Source: Astyanax mexicanus
Taxonomy: Eukaryota; Chordata; Actinopteri; Characiformes; Acestrorhamphidae
Length of the DNA: 64,000 nt
Direction of reading: 5' to 3'
Assembly (NCBI RefSeq): GCF_023375975.1
Contig: NC_064424.1
Location: 17,572,001 to 17,636,000, forward strand
The notes under the pieces were generated by a model. That model made no database searches. It saw only the letters and a program-made list of their open reading frames with translations, and was not told the DNA's origin. Position numbers and translations under genes: made by a program. Position 1 is the stretch's first letter; every line of letters starts with the position of its first letter. Positions 1 through 13,064 of this stretch are shown piece by piece.

Positions 1-855
1 TCAGAAGATTAGGTTGAAAAATGATGTGAAATTCCTTCATTCCAAACCATAAACTGACAGAGATTAACTCAAACTCAAGTAATCTTGCTAACATTACACA
101 TTATATAACACATTACACATTTCCATTTATTTAAACCACGTGTTCCTTATGTTAATATCCTACTAATTTCCTTCCATTGCTTTGACTGTAGTCAGTCTTC
201 TGTATTGTTGTATTTTTTAACCGTTGTTGCACACGTCAATACAGAGATCCTAGGTCTCGTTTTTATGTTTAGGAAGTTTTTTTTTCTTTGTCATAAAAGT
301 TCTGGGTGAAATAACGAGCAATAATACTAAACCAATGTAGTATTGTTTTGTTTTTTTTTGTAAATAGCTCTAATTCTAATTTCCGTACTGTCACTGCAGT
401 ACTGTGATTCCGTAAATCGCCTGTAACACAAATACTGGCATTGGACTGGACGAGGGGGTGTTTTACACGAAAGTGGACTTTTGAGGGGAGCCGACCCGCA
501 TCTTTAACAGTAACCGAGGCCCTTTTGACATGATTTTAATGTACTCTTCACCCTCCAACCTCCTTAGTAGTGATTCTTATTCTCTTTCTCCCTCTCACAC
601 TACTAGGAGACTAGCCTACTATTACCACTACTATTGCTACTATTACTACTGCTATACTACTACAATTCCCCCCTTTTGTCCCTGAAGCAAGGCTTAGCAA
701 CTCCTGAAGTATCTCTCTCTCTCTTTTTTTATTATTTTTGTTCTCTTCCCTTTTTCCGTCCGCTTCTCACTTGCTGTTTTTGAATCAAGCACAAGATCTT
801 TTGTGACATGCTGTGCTTCTGTATGTTAATAAAAGATTTCAAAAACCCTCCAATT
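1..855 (+). other. candidate 3'UTR end of a plus-strand neighbour (dbn1 by synteny)
   Basis: AATAAA at 828-833 in a context (tgtatgttaataaaagattt) typical of vertebrate polyadenylation sites. In human, DBN1 lies beyond PRR7 and converges on it, so a dbn1 3' end would be expected on this strand left of prr7. No coding sequence of any gene is visible in 1-855; the neighbour assignment is inference. Contains an ACT-trinucleotide-rich stretch near 600-665. Confidence 0.3.
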
Positions 856-1760
856 AGTTCACGCGTCCAAATCACTTCTTTTCATTTCATCACTAATTTT
901 ATTGTTATGGATGTAGACAGTTTCGACTGACGTCAGTCAGTCCAGTCGATGTTTCAAAACAAAAAAGAAAGAAAAAGGTTCCTCACATACAGAAATGGTA
1001 ATCAATACATAGCAGCTATGATTTAGCACAAAGTACTGCAATATATGTAAACATTTCATGGCATTTACATTCACAATTTGCCCTTCACAATTCATGTGAA
1101 AGGAAGAAAAACCTGGCCTGTGAATGTACAGGTTGTTTTTTAAAGAATAGTTTTGTTAAAAGTAACACAAACATTCCCATTCCCCTATAGCAAATAGGTA
1201 GTCATGCCTCATCTCATAAGCTGTGTGATTTTTAGCTTTGCACTGGAACTAAAAGGTAATAAAGGGCAAAACTGCAGGCCTTAATACTCACACATTTGCC
1301 TCAATCAATGTGTAGTTCTTTGATTTTTTTCATACAGACCTGCTCATTACGGTTTCTGACATTGTAGGATGCACAGTTAGCAATAAATACATAAATACAT
1401 GCCCTCTTAATGAAAAAAATTGCCCTTTTCAAATTCAGTTCTAAACCATGTTTTTCATGTTGTCTCTTATTCCACCACAAACACTGAAAATAGCACTGAA
1501 AAATTTTAAATTAGCAAAATCCTCTCAAATATAGATTAAATAGCTAATCTCAAAAATATTTTTTACGTATTTCTAACATATGTCCTTATTTAAGCAATTT
1601 AATCAGCTGAAATTGTCATTCCATTCGCAAATATTTTAGCTTGTTTAAGCATTATTTCTCTTGAATAAAGCAAAATTATTTGTCAATACAATAACACACT
1701 TTTAGTATATTAAATCACTTCAAACAAGTACAGGGAAGTTGGGAAAAAGTTCATTCTTAT
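856..1760. other. intergenic, nothing recognised
   Basis: AT-rich unique sequence without repeats or frames of interest. Confidence 0.5.
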
Positions 1761-2598
1761 TAGAGATGGGACCGATCTGATACAATATCTGTATCTGGGC
1801 CGATATTGATGGAATTATCATATCGGATATCGGGCGAGCACGGCCGATCCATATTCCAGTCCACAACTTGAGCTGGACAATAAACCTGCTGTAACCTTAA
1901 TTAGAAACCCATCACCGATTCGATTTATCCTGAACCCCCTGCAGCTTTAGCTTAAAGTCAGCGTCCCCGAGCAGTGGAACTACACCAGCATTTTATAACA
2001 CGATAAATTTAATTGAAGTTTCACATCGCAGAATACCAGGAGGAGCAAGCCAACAGGAGGACACCACGAGGCAGCAGACTCTCACTGTGGCATTTCAGAA
2101 ATGTGCTAAACTCCAACAGAGAGCTTAAAGGCTTAAAAGGTATCACAGAGAAGTTGCTCAAGTTTATCAAACTCGACGACCAATCACTTTACACTTTATT
2201 TCAAAGTTTTAATTTGAAATCCTTCCACAGTTGTTGCTGCAGCTGCCCAAATACTTGACCTCTTTAGATCATGCAGCCAATTGTATTGTTTTGTTTAAAA
2301 TATTTGAAAGGTTTTGGATACATAAATACATGTTTATTTTAGTTTTGTAGTTTTGTAATTGTAAACATTCAATTTAAAAGAAAACTATAAAGTGTGACAC
2401 ATAAATGACTTTGGAACGCATTTACTTTAAATGCACTTGTGTATACTCTTCTTCTAAGTGCTGTGTGGTCTATTTCTGCCTCATTATGTATTCTTAATTA
2501 AACATAGTACATATAATAATAGATTAAACGAGCCCTTGTGTCGGTAACTTGTATCGGAATCGGATCTGAACTGAAAAAAGTGGATCGACCCATCACTA
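1761..2598. mobile_element. hAT-like non-autonomous element, 838 bp
   Basis: Ends TAGAGATGGG and CCCATCACTA are inverted with one mismatch, followed inside by cgatctgatac / gtatcggaatcggatc-type matches. Flanks ATTCTTAT (1753-1760) and ATTCTTAG (2599-2606) match at 7 of 8. The internal 81-codon frame (2013-2258) has no clear transposase motif. Confidence 0.88.
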
Positions 2599-2606
2599 AT
2601 TCTTAG

Positions 2607-4199
2607 AATAATATTTCAATAATAGTATTTTTTTTTTTGCCATGATTGTACTTTGCCTCTCTCCAAAAGACCAAATTTTGTCTCAAGGTCACACACCATT
2701 CCTTTAGAACATTTCATTTCAGTGGTTCTAAAATTGGTTATCAGTGTTCTGAAGATGATGGGGCAGATTGTCACTTTAAAAGTGAAAATGCTGATAGTTA
2801 AGAGTATCCCAGAGAACCAGCTTGTAAACTACAGCCCTAAATAACACCCTGTTAGCTGAGACTTCGAAATGGATAGGAAGTGGCATCCTCAAAAAGAGAC
2901 CATCAATACAACATTTTCTGATTGACAGAACAAAATAGTAATGTGTTTCCAGCATAACAAATGTCATAAAAATAAAAATAAAGAGAAGGAAAAAGGTGTC
3001 AGTGCAGTGACTGTGTGACCTTCAGAGCAGGATGTATGATATGATGTGCTTATGGGGTATTTATTTGGGGGACATGATCCACTGATGATGGTGAGGTGAA
3101 TGTGAGAGGTCTGTGAGCTGGATGTATAAATGTATGGGTGGATGTGTGGATGGATGGATGGATGGATGGATAGATGGATGTCTGCCGTTCACTTTTATTA
3201 TTCTATGTAAACAGAATCAGTGGGCTCTGTTTTGGTTGCTTAGCAACATGCTGGCAGAGGAACGACACTTTACACCTCTGCCTTTTGCCTCGCTCTCGCT
3301 CTGGAACGGAGGAGAAATTAAAACAGAGGAAAACACAGACCAAAGTATTTCAAAACACGGGTGAAAATAGAAGCACGGCAGACTACATTCAAAAAGAAAA
3401 AAAAAACTCAAACAGCGTGGGACAGGAATACTCAGTGTTGTAATTCCCACTCCACCTTCAGTCATTATAATGATTTGTTTGAATTGAGTTGGACGCCTCC
3501 GATCGCACTGACTGATAGAGGTACGCTTAAGAAACAATTCACCTGATTGCCTTCGAGTGATTTACTGTTTAAGCCTGCAAAAATACTGTATTTCCTCTGA
3601 GTGCGTTCACTTCTAGGTAGACTACTTCTACTACAGCCTCCAGGATCTATGAACTGAAGTTACCTCTACCATAGAGAGTTTCACACTGTGACCTTGCTTT
3701 TGTGGCTTTTTTAAAAGCTGTCCTTGGCAATAGAAAAAAAAATCTAAAATCTATCTAGCTGTGGTACTTCATGTTCTCTTTTTCATCAGTCACTACCACT
3801 GGTGAATGGACTCAGATTGGAGACACAAGTCAACCCAATAAGCTCTAACTATACACCTATAAACTGCTTACTTTCCTGTTCAAATTAGAAATAATTAAAC
3901 AAATAAAACAACAATTATGTAATTTCACTGATTTTCAGTTACATAATAGTCTGTGCAATCTGTTACAAAGAGAGGGAGACCTTCCAGCTCATCCTCTTCA
4001 AACAAATGCGTGCAGCAAGACTAGACAGGTACTAGAAACAATATAGTCTCCCACTGATTTCATTTCAAGAGTTGCCACAAACCACAAAGACTACAGCAAG
4101 CTGTTTTAGTCTAAAATGACACTTAGTTTTAACAGTAAAATCATAGTTTTTGAATGACTTCAGATTTTACTAGACTTTAGTTTTAAACTCCAATTTTGT
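2607..4199. other. intergenic with TGGA tetranucleotide tract and X-box
   Basis: (GGAT)n at 3138-3180; an RFX-type palindrome at 3235-3247. The rest, including 3560-4190, shows nothing recognisable. Confidence 0.5.
3235..3247. promoter_or_regulatory. RFX-type X-box palindrome
   Basis: GTTGCTTAGCAAC, a perfect inverted repeat of the RFX half-site type GTTGC(T/C) with a 1-nt spacer. No promoter is identified next to it. Confidence 0.4.
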
Positions 4200-5060
4200 A
4201 ATAGTAAATATATCTACAGATGAATAAAGCCAAGTCATTTTTATATATCCTTACTGCAATTCTGACTAATAAAAAGTACAAGGTGCAAATATCACTAAAT
4301 TAAATATCTTAAAGTCTCATAAAAATAATAATTCAAGATATCTATAAATTAGTTTTAACTAATAGAAATGTGTATAGATATGCAGCTTTAGATTCAGGTT
4401 TGATTAGTTATTATATTATTGAAATCTAAATCTTTTTAGGTATAGCTTTCATATTTACAGTGGAGATACCTATAAATAGAATTCTTATTAGTAAATAAAC
4501 GTATACATATCTATAACTAGAATTTTAAAAAAGAGAAAAATAGTTCTAGATATCTATAACGATATTTTTACTAGTACAAAATTAAAAATGGATATCTATA
4601 ACTACTTTTTAGTAATAAAAAAGTAATTGTAGATATATATATATAACAATATGTTTTAGAAGTAGAAAATTAATTCGGGATATCTACATGTAGATGTTTT
4701 ACTAGTAAAAAATGAATTATGGATATCTATGATGTAATTGTATATATAACTAGACATTTTACTAGCAAAAAGGGAATTTAAAAGTAGAATATTCTCCAGT
4801 TAAAGTTTTTTTTTGGATATCTATAACTAGAATACTTTCTAGTACAAAAGTAATTATAGTTATCTCTAACTAGAATTTATACTAGAAAAAAGTAATTTTA
4901 AATATCTATATGTAGAATATAATATATACAGGGTAATATATACATAAATATTATTTATATACATAAATAATTAGAATTTTTACTAGTAAACAAATAATTG
5001 GATATCTTCAAATAGAATTTTTACTAGTAAAAAAGGAATGAACTAGTCAGAATGTCTTTT
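4200..5060. repeat. degenerate AT-rich tandem repeat, ~45-60 bp unit
   Basis: Recurrent pair of words: gatatctataactagaat and ttttactagtaaaaaa(g)taatt, repeated about 15 times with heavy divergence (for example 4551, 4591, 4678, 4727, 4817, 4996). The GATATC and ACTAGT palindromes alternate. Confidence 0.85.
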
Positions 5061-5254
5061 TTCGACCTGTTTATCTGACATCATTACTAGACATTATTCC
5101 TTAATATTATTATTAAACAATTATTTATAGCTGATATATGAAAAGGGAATTGTAATAAAATCTACATTACGTTAATGTCATTTCTCACTAGTAATGACTT
5201 GTGCCGCTGGTATCATTTTAGGCTAAAACAGCTTGCCATAACATATATATATTT

Positions 5255-5510
5255 TTTTGAGTGAAGGCATTATCCTAAATGTGCTCGGCTTAATTACCCC
5301 GCTAAGTGCTGTTTGTTATTTAGATCAGGCCTCCCTCCAAACTGTCGCCTACTCTAATCAAATGTCATTGGAAAGTGCCTATTGGACGCATCAAGCCAAC
5401 ATTCATCCGCTCTGAGATGTTTTAACAAAGACAGCCATTAGGAAGAGTGAGGTAGAGAGAGTCAGAGGAGGGCAGGGAGACATAATGGGCCAATGATGGC
5501 AATAAAAGAT
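5255..5510. other. unique block, candidate conserved non-coding DNA
   Basis: Balanced composition between two AT-rich regions, with attentions such as ggcttaattaccccgctaag and caaatgtcattggaaag. No frame or repeat. Conservation is not testable here. Confidence 0.3.
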
Positions 5511-6368
5511 GCCTCTGACAAAATTAAATCAAGGTTTTCAACAATGCAGCAATCACTGCGCTGAAGAAACGTGGGCTGCAGTACCAAATCTTATTTTTTG
5601 CTACCATGACTCAGAGGAGCACCGCTTTAAAAGGAGACAGAACTGCCTCACAACTACATCTGCCGCTGTGCTGACTACAACATGGAGACTGAGCACCTCC
5701 TTATAGCAGGGAAATACAGTTCTGTGCAAGAGCATTAGGTACCATTTATCTGGGCAGTGAGTGTTGCTATGTTTGTATAAACAATATACACCAATAAATC
5801 ATAATATTGTGACAACCTGTGTGTTTCTACACTTATTATCCATTATTTAAGCTCCACAGAGCATTTATAGAAGCACACTGAAGAAAAGGGTGAAAAGAGG
5901 TTAAAAAATGCAGAGAAACAGATACAAGTCTACAGTCTATAATTAATTATAGATCTAAAAGTGTTCCTATATGCACATTGGAACTGGAAAAAAAAGATAA
6001 GATAATGGGTGTAGAAACAAAGTCATAATGGTGTACAACATTAAAATATATTTAAAACAAACACTGGTTATGTAATGTTAATTACTGTTGGATGGAAACT
6101 GTAACGTTAAATACTATACTGTTCATAGTTTACTGTACAGTTCTGGTGTTAGCTTTTTTTTAAAGGCTGGCACATTGAAGATAGCTTTGGAAAAAGCTAA
6201 CATATGTTATGACGTTATTTGTACAATCCATAATCAGAAAAATGCAAATAAAACAACGCAGTGTTTCTTACGAGGCTGTGTGTTTCTTACATTTACTTCC
6301 ACTTTGGTTTAATTGCAGGCCGCGTGAACCGTATATTTCGAGTTCTATCTGAGCAACTTAATTTTATT
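5511..6368. other. intergenic, nothing recognised
   Basis: AT-rich; short open frames without family resemblance. Confidence 0.5.
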
Positions 6369-6639
6369 TATTAATAAACATCCATTCCTCGATTTCAGGC
6401 CTGTAACACATTCCAAACAAAGTTGGGACATGGACAATTTACGGCCAATAAAAAAAATAAAAATAAAAAAAAAACTCTAAGTATTTTTTAATATAAAACC
6501 GCTAATTAATGTGAATTATTGTGAAAGCAGAATCCACAATTAAATTACACTCTAGAGGAGCAACAACTGTGAACCAAAATGTTTGAGTATTCACGTGTTT
6601 ATGCAGTGCATATAAAGAGCCCTTCAACGCAGAATTGAG

Positions 6640-6898
6640 ATATAAACAATGCTTTGTTCGGCTTTAGCTAGCATTAAGCCGCTAGCTGCAGTCCAGTGTT
6701 CTGAGGTTAATAACTAAAGACTGAAGTGAACTATAACCATAATCCACAGTTCATATCAAACCCCGGAATTTACTAATCTTACCAGCACGGCGCCATCCAT
6801 CTGTTACCAAACATCAGCCATTAATTCAGCTCGGAAAACAGATAGAATCCCCAGTTAACCGTTAGCATCGCCTGTTAGCTGATAACGCCGCCAGTTAG
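6640..6898. repeat. dispersed repeat with gttagc words (left part)
   Basis: Matches 11270-11475: tagctagcatt, gctagctgca, taactaaagactgaagtgaa, ctataaccataatccaca, catccatctgtta, cattaat(t/c)cagct. The family appears to continue after the foldback element (8812-8870), so the foldback inserted into it. Confidence 0.8.
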
Positions 6899-8805
6899 TA
6901 TTAAACGCCAAAAGGCCCAAAAACCGCCTGGACCAGACGCCTTTTATCGTAAAATACGCCGTTCTTTGTGGGTTTGACGCCGTAATATACGCCGTATGAT
7001 TTCAAGACGCCGTATGATTTCACGACGGCGTTAAAAACGCCGCTAAAAGCACAGAAGACGCCGTTTCCCACGGCGTTTTTCGACCCTTTTGGCGCCCCGT
7101 ACAGAGAGCCGTCTCAGTGCAATGAGACGGCGTAAAAAAGCGGCGTTTTAGTGTCTCTCTTGACGCCGTAAAAAGCGGCGTTTAATAATAAGATAATGAG
7201 CTCCACCTTCCAGTTTTGAATACATTTAAACTCTGTTCAGCCAATGCTCTTACAGAGAGACTCAGTCTAAAGCAATTCACTGCAGATCCGAGCTCCTGAA
7301 CCTGAGCTCTTCAGTTTTTTAATTACAAATTTATAATATACCTTCTTCAGACATTCACGCTGATGCTCATGCCTTTTATTAGTCTAATATTTATGCTGTT
7401 CAATGTATTTTAAATAAAATTAATAGTAGTAGGGACGCCCCTTGTGCATGAATTTTATTAATTAATAGTGTGTTTCTTTTTAGGCTACGTTTGGTAAATG
7501 GTAGCTAATAGGGTAATTTTGCTATATTTCAAGAGTTTCTTGGTTTATTAGCTCTTAAATATTTGGCCAGGTACTGTATCAGTATTTATATTATTTGAAG
7601 GATTTAAATAACAGGAGTGTTAGTAATCATAAAATGTAAGGAAACGTAAATGTTTATAAGATATACAGTTATAAACTAAAAAACACTTAAAAAAAACACC
7701 CCGACAGCTGAATATTCAAGGAACGGACACGGCTTGCCAATGAGTTTGGATATTGAATAGATTTTCCAAAGTAAAGAGCCAGATTAATAATTTAATGAAG
7801 GTTTCTAAGCGACTGAAGTAAATATAATATAATAATAAATATAAATATAATAAATATGTAACTTGTAAGTCTATGTCTGTAAATGACATTACTTGTTTCC
7901 TTATGGAAATAGAAAAAATACCGGATCTGCTGAAGCATAAAAACTAATATTAATAATATTATGCTTAAACAACAACAAAACAATAATATTCATAGTAAAT
8001 TAAGAATAATTTACATCTAATAATAATAATAATAATAATAATAATATATAATTATAATATATAATGTTATATAATATAATATATTATAATTATACTGTAT
8101 AATTATAATATTATAATAAGAATAAAAATAAGAAGAATCAGCTTCCTAATATAATTTGTAACTAATTTAATAAATTACTAAATTAATTTATTGAAACCCT
8201 GATGTTTTTGCAACAATAGGGTTCTTCATGTGTGATATACTGATGATGTGATTTCCGTCTGGATAAAAAAAAAAGTGGGAAGCTGCACAGCATTTTGCTT
8301 TCACCTAAACCTAGAGTTTTTTTTACATTGATACAGCATAAATATTAGACTAATAAAAGGCATGAGCACCAGCGGGAATGTCTATAGATGGCATATTGTT
8401 AATTGTGTCTAAAAAACTTTGTCTGAAGAGCTCAGGAGCTCGGATCTGCAGTGAATTGCTTTAGACTGAGTCTCTCTGTAAGAGCATTGGCTGAACAGAG
8501 TTTAAATGTATTAAAAACTGGAAGGTGGAGCTCATTATCTTATTATTAAACGCCGCTTTTTACGGCGTCAAGAGAGACACTAAACGCCGCTTTTTACGCC
8601 GTCTCATTGCAATGAAACGGCGCTCTGTACGGGGCGCCAAAAGGGTCGAAAAACGCCGGGAGAAACGGCGTCTTCTGTGCTTTTAGCTGTGTTTTTAACG
8701 CCGTCGTGAAATCATACGGCGTATATTACGGCGTAAAACCCACACAGATCTTTTCGATAAAAGGCGTCTGGTCCAGGCGTTTTTTGGGCCTTTTGGCGTT
8801 CCATA
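6899..8805. mobile_element. foldback element with ~500-bp CpG-rich inverted arms
   Basis: Left arm 6899-7412, right arm 8322-8805, AT-rich middle 7413-8321. The tips AACGCCAAAAGGCCCAAAAA (6904) and ttttgggccttttggcgtt (to 8800) are inverted, and matching continues through tctgcagatccgagctcctg-type blocks to ttattagtctaatatttatg. The outer half of each arm holds more than ten ACGCCG/CGGCGT words in both orientations. Possible 6-bp TSD AGTTAG (6893-6898, 8806-8811), which may be chance in a gttag-rich host. No protein frame. Confidence 0.9.
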
Positions 8806-9225
8806 AGTTAGCATTCCCAGTTACCCGTTAGCATGACCAGTTAGCTGTTAGCCCTGCCAGATAGGTGATACTCAAATCCGTCAATTTGTTTTTCATAATA
8901 AGAGCCCCAAGACAAATGTAAATGTAAATGAAAAGATGTTTACTAAAATCAGTGACTGTATTCATAGGAAAAGACCATCCAGACAGTTATGTGTGGAGGA
9001 TATTAAAATTAAATATGCAACAATGATGAATATTGTTCACTTTAAGACAAGTTTGCACATAGAATTAGGAAAAATAACAGCAAAAACTCTTTGTATCCCC
9101 TGTGCTTAAACACTCTTAAGAGTTGTGAGAATGAATGGCAACAATACAAAGTAATAAAGCTTTACTGTCCCAACTTTTTTATGTTGCAGACCTGAAATGC
9201 AGGAATAGGTGAATGTTAATAAAAA

Positions 9226-11259
9226 CATAGAAAACATAAAATATATTTTTATAGATCATTCTCCTATGCATCCAGAACTTGGGCACAAAACTGTGCTTTG
9301 TCATTTTCATAACAAAACTGAATTCCCCCCAAAAAACCCTCCTAAAAAGTATTTATTCTTTGTAATATAGATATTGTAATATATTCTGTGTAATATAGAG
9401 TCATATCTATTGGTCAATAAAATGTTCACACAATGTTTTAGTGTTAAAAACAACAAAGGTGTGTAAAGATGTAATGTCAGCAATATAAAAAGGTAACATG
9501 AAAACCTTGGTCACTGCAAATGAATATGTTAACTTTGTATGCAGCTTATGTTATAGCCATTTTTCATAAAAGCATGCCACATCTGAAAGTAAATGCTCAT
9601 GGATTTTAATTCACATTATTAAAGAGAGCTTCACTAATGGACTTATCAGTCTGGAACAAAATTAAGAGAGATGAACAACTGCACCATTAGAAAAGTTTTC
9701 AATCAGACATAGAAATCCGTCCAACGGAGATACAGGCATTCACTCAGAACTGAAAATATTAAAAATGAAAAAATATGACTGTCTCCCCCTGTACCCGCAT
9801 TGAGTAATGAATTAAAAGCTGTGGGAGACATTCCAAGCAAAGGAAGACACCAGACTGTTATCAAATTGTAATTACCAGGCAGTTTCAGAACATCTTCTAG
9901 TACAGCAGGCAATTACTCTGGTGAAAGCTTTAACTTAAAAAAAAAAAGTTTCAGAACCTTCCAGAGAGGAAAAAATAACATCTAACTCTGTATTCCATGA
10001 CGTTTACCTTGACAAAGCAGCAAGGTGACATTTTCACAGTTTATAAAGTACATTTTGTACAATTGAGCAGCATGATGTAGCTAGTCTGGGAGACGAGACT
10101 GTGCCAGTATATGTGCTTACCTGCAGCTTTACGGTCTGAAATCATCACGCCTCATTATGGGCTCTACTAACTCATTTAACACAGCTCATTTAACTCGTCA
10201 GCTAATTAGCAAAGCATGTAGAAGTTGAATTTTATGTTCTCAGCTCCAGCTCTGGGGACCCAATGGACTACACAGTTTCAAATTATTTCCTGGCACAACA
10301 CTGCTGACAACACACCAGCTCATCAAGTAGTTATCAAGCTCTTCAGAAGAGAAATCGAGTGTGCCGGGGCAGGGATCATTTAAATCCATGAAAAGCAGTG
10401 ATATTCTGTGATTGACTGGCACCATGACCTAGCATTGGCATAGCATCCCTGCATTGGATAGGCTCAGGGCTCACTGTGCACCTGATTAGGAAGAAGCAGT
10501 ATTGATTTATGTGGGCTTGGAGACATCTGAGAGGGTCTATTACACAGTGGACAGTGTGTACTGTGATCAGAAAAATCAGTATTCTGGATTATTATAATTA
10601 TTAGATAGGATGTAGTAAATAAATAGAAGACGGAAGGATGGATGGCGAGTTAGCGGGTCCCCAAAACTAGAGCTGAAAACACCTGTGTTTGACGTAGAAG
10701 AGCTGAAGAACTGATCCCTGAATTACAGTGTGATGGAAGGGAGCAAAAACTTTCCTGCAAAATAAAACTGCATGAAGGGCTTATATGCAGTAGGCTATAG
10801 TTGCATTATTATATATTTGCCCTTATCCTCTGTGTTCTGTTTCAGTCAATATTAACTAAAAACTTTCTATGTTGTCATTTAAGATGAAATACTAAAGTCA
10901 TGGCATGATATATCTGGATAGTTGAAACACTACAGTAACGATACGTAGCATTTAATGCTATAATCTCTATAGTCAACCAATCAAACACTTTCCATAATAA
11001 CCAAAAATGTGCTCACACTTTTCTCAACCTGCTCCGTAGCTTCTAGGTCATGATAAATGACACAGACTTAAAGATGTAGCTTAATAACCTATAAAAAAAT
11101 ATATATATATATATATATATATCATACTCTGTCCTGCACTAGGGAAGCAAACTATTTGTACTTCATTACTTGACAACTGTGTGGAATTGATGGATAAAAG
11201 TGGAACTCAGATATAAACACAGAGATACACAGGCACTGTAGCCTGATGCTGGTGTTCTA
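9226..11259. other. intergenic
   Basis: 10030-10500 has mixed composition and no repeats (possible regulatory DNA). The other parts are AT-rich. (TA)n at 11099-11122. No coding evidence. Confidence 0.5.
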
Positions 11260-11264
11260 ACATT

Positions 11265-11475
11265 CATAACTGCTGAGTTGTGCTATTAGCTAGCATTGCT
11301 AGCTGCATTCCTGTGTTTTTTAGGTTATTAACTAAAGACTGAAGTGAGCTATAACCATAATCCACATATCATATCAAACTAGAGAACCTTTTAATCTAAC
11401 CAGCACAGTACCATCCATCTGTTAGCATACATTAGCCATTAATCCAGCTTGGAAACAGCTAGCACTGCCAGGTGG
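11265..11475. repeat. second copy of the 6640-6898 repeat
   Basis: Same order of words as the copy in the nested transposon (tagctagcattgctagctgc, taactaaagactgaagtgag, ctataaccataatccaca, ccatccatctgttagcatac). Uninterrupted here. Confidence 0.85.
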
Positions 11476-12116
11476 CGAATACGACATTTATAATTCAAAT
11501 TAAAAGAAACAATATTTAAATTAATAAATGTACACTAAAATAATAAAAAAACATAATTTTTTTATGTTATTTGGACTTTACTAAGTATACGTATGACCAA
11601 AATATGGTTGAATATCTAAATTCTGCTAATCTGCTAATATCTGCATTTCATTGTGAAGCATTTTAAGCAGAGCTGAAATATGTTATTATTACAGAGCAAC
11701 ATGTTTCAGCTTTTAATGTAAAACTATCTGTTGAGTGTAGTTAATATTTAAGACATATTTGAGTAGCCTAGAATCTCCTGAAAATAACCTCTGGCCTGTA
11801 TGATTGTCTTCTATAAATTGTTCTGTGATTTTTATATTTTAATGTAATTTAATAATATTAAATTTCGGTTACTGACTGATGTTCATTATAGGGAGATATG
11901 CCAGTTATTCATTTATTCATTTGCTTCACGATTTAATTTCATTGCACAGTTTAAATATTTGATTATGAATGTGATTGAATAGCATCATTTTCTAAATCAC
12001 CTAATAGCACAAGTAAAACCCTAAAAAATCCTAAATGTGACCAAAAAATGATAAAAACCGAAAAACGAAACAAAAAAAAAAACAGAATTTGCCCAAAAAA
12101 GAAAACAAATTTCATA
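11476..12116. other. AT-rich intergenic
   Basis: Nothing recognised; A-runs near 12070. Confidence 0.5.
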
Positions 12117-12420
12117 GGGCCCTATACACAGTATGTCCGAATAATTGTGGACATCCCTTCTAAGGAATGCATTCAGCTACTTAATGCACCCTTTGCTGAC
12201 ATTTATGTGCAATTGCGCAAACACAGCTTGTTCCCATAGAGAAGTATTGACATGAGGACCTGGATACAGTTTGACCATTTGAGTAATTAAAAGAGTGTTT
12301 TGGCATGTATTTAAATAAAATGTGCTTGTTGGCCATGTTGACCTTGAACCTGCAGCACAGAATTCATTTGGACTATTACTTGGACTCATGAAACATGTCC
12401 TGACTGATTAAGTGCATTAA
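12117..12420. mobile_element. probable DNA-transposon fragment
   Basis: cagtatgtccgaataattgt and ggacatccc then atgcattcagctacttaatg resemble a common fish non-autonomous DNA element. The opposite end is not found, so it is probably truncated. Confidence 0.4.
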
Positions 12421-12777
12421 GTGGAATGAGTAAGTGGAAAGTTTTTGTCAAGCTATTGCTTTAGGTAGTTCTCAGACTGTAAAGCAAAAGGTATAACCCA
12501 CCATACTGGCAAAATCTGGCACTCAGGCTATAATATGGCTACAGTACAGACCATGGATATTTAGTTGTGGCCCTGTTACTAGACCTAGTTTACAAAGACA
12601 GGGTTTCAAATGCCATTCATATAATATCAGTCTGAGGCTGATGAGAAGAAGAGAGAGGAAGAGAGGAGGCCGTGAGGGGCTAGGCATCGGTGGGCTGCAG
12701 ACAGCTCCCGGGAGCCATGGCAACAACACTCACATAATAGCTGCTGCTCTGCATCTGGCAGGGATGCCACAGAGCGC

Positions 12778-12821
<44 letters not shown>

Positions 12822-13064
12822 GAGAGAGAGAATGAGAGCGATACATCTGTTGTATAATCTTCTCATATGGATACAAGATTGAAGGGGTAAAGTCGTATAG
12901 TACTTTGAGTCACCCATAAAGGTCCTTTAGTCTCTCAACTCCAAGAAAAAAGAGGAAAAACATCACCAGATCAACAACAGGAGTCTCCTGAACAGCAGTA
13001 ACATCTCACCATGATCAGAATTTACCTCATAAAGTGCTTTACAGTGGCCCAAACATCCAGAGCT
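12421..13064 (-). other. prr7 3' flank / probable 3'UTR with GA microsatellite
   Basis: Downstream of the prr7 stop. A pure AG run at 12779-12818, continued impurely to 12834, would be CT-rich in the transcript. I could not place a convincing polyadenylation signal. Confidence 0.4.
12779..12834. repeat. (AG)n microsatellite
   Basis: About twenty uninterrupted AG units followed by gaggagagagag. It creates spurious Arg-Glu and Leu-Ser open frames. Confidence 0.97.

Larger units (their letters stand above)
6369..9225. mobile_element. outer DNA element with TIRs, carrying nested insertions
   Basis: The left end (6369-6432, cattcctcgatttcaggcct, acaaagttgggacatg) is the inverse of the right end (9157-9225, gtcccaacttttttatgttg, cagacctgaaatgcaggaat). 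These ends match a fish DNA-transposon end that I recognise only generally. Between them lie an older gttagc-type repeat and the foldback element. No transposase frame. Confidence 0.7.

Noticed and set aside
3217..3537. 106-codon minus-strand open frame
   Set aside because: Ser/Phe-rich low-information sequence overlapping two plus-strand chance frames.
12627..12917. Leu/Ser-rich frame resembling a signal peptide
   Set aside because: Produced by the AG/CT microsatellite.
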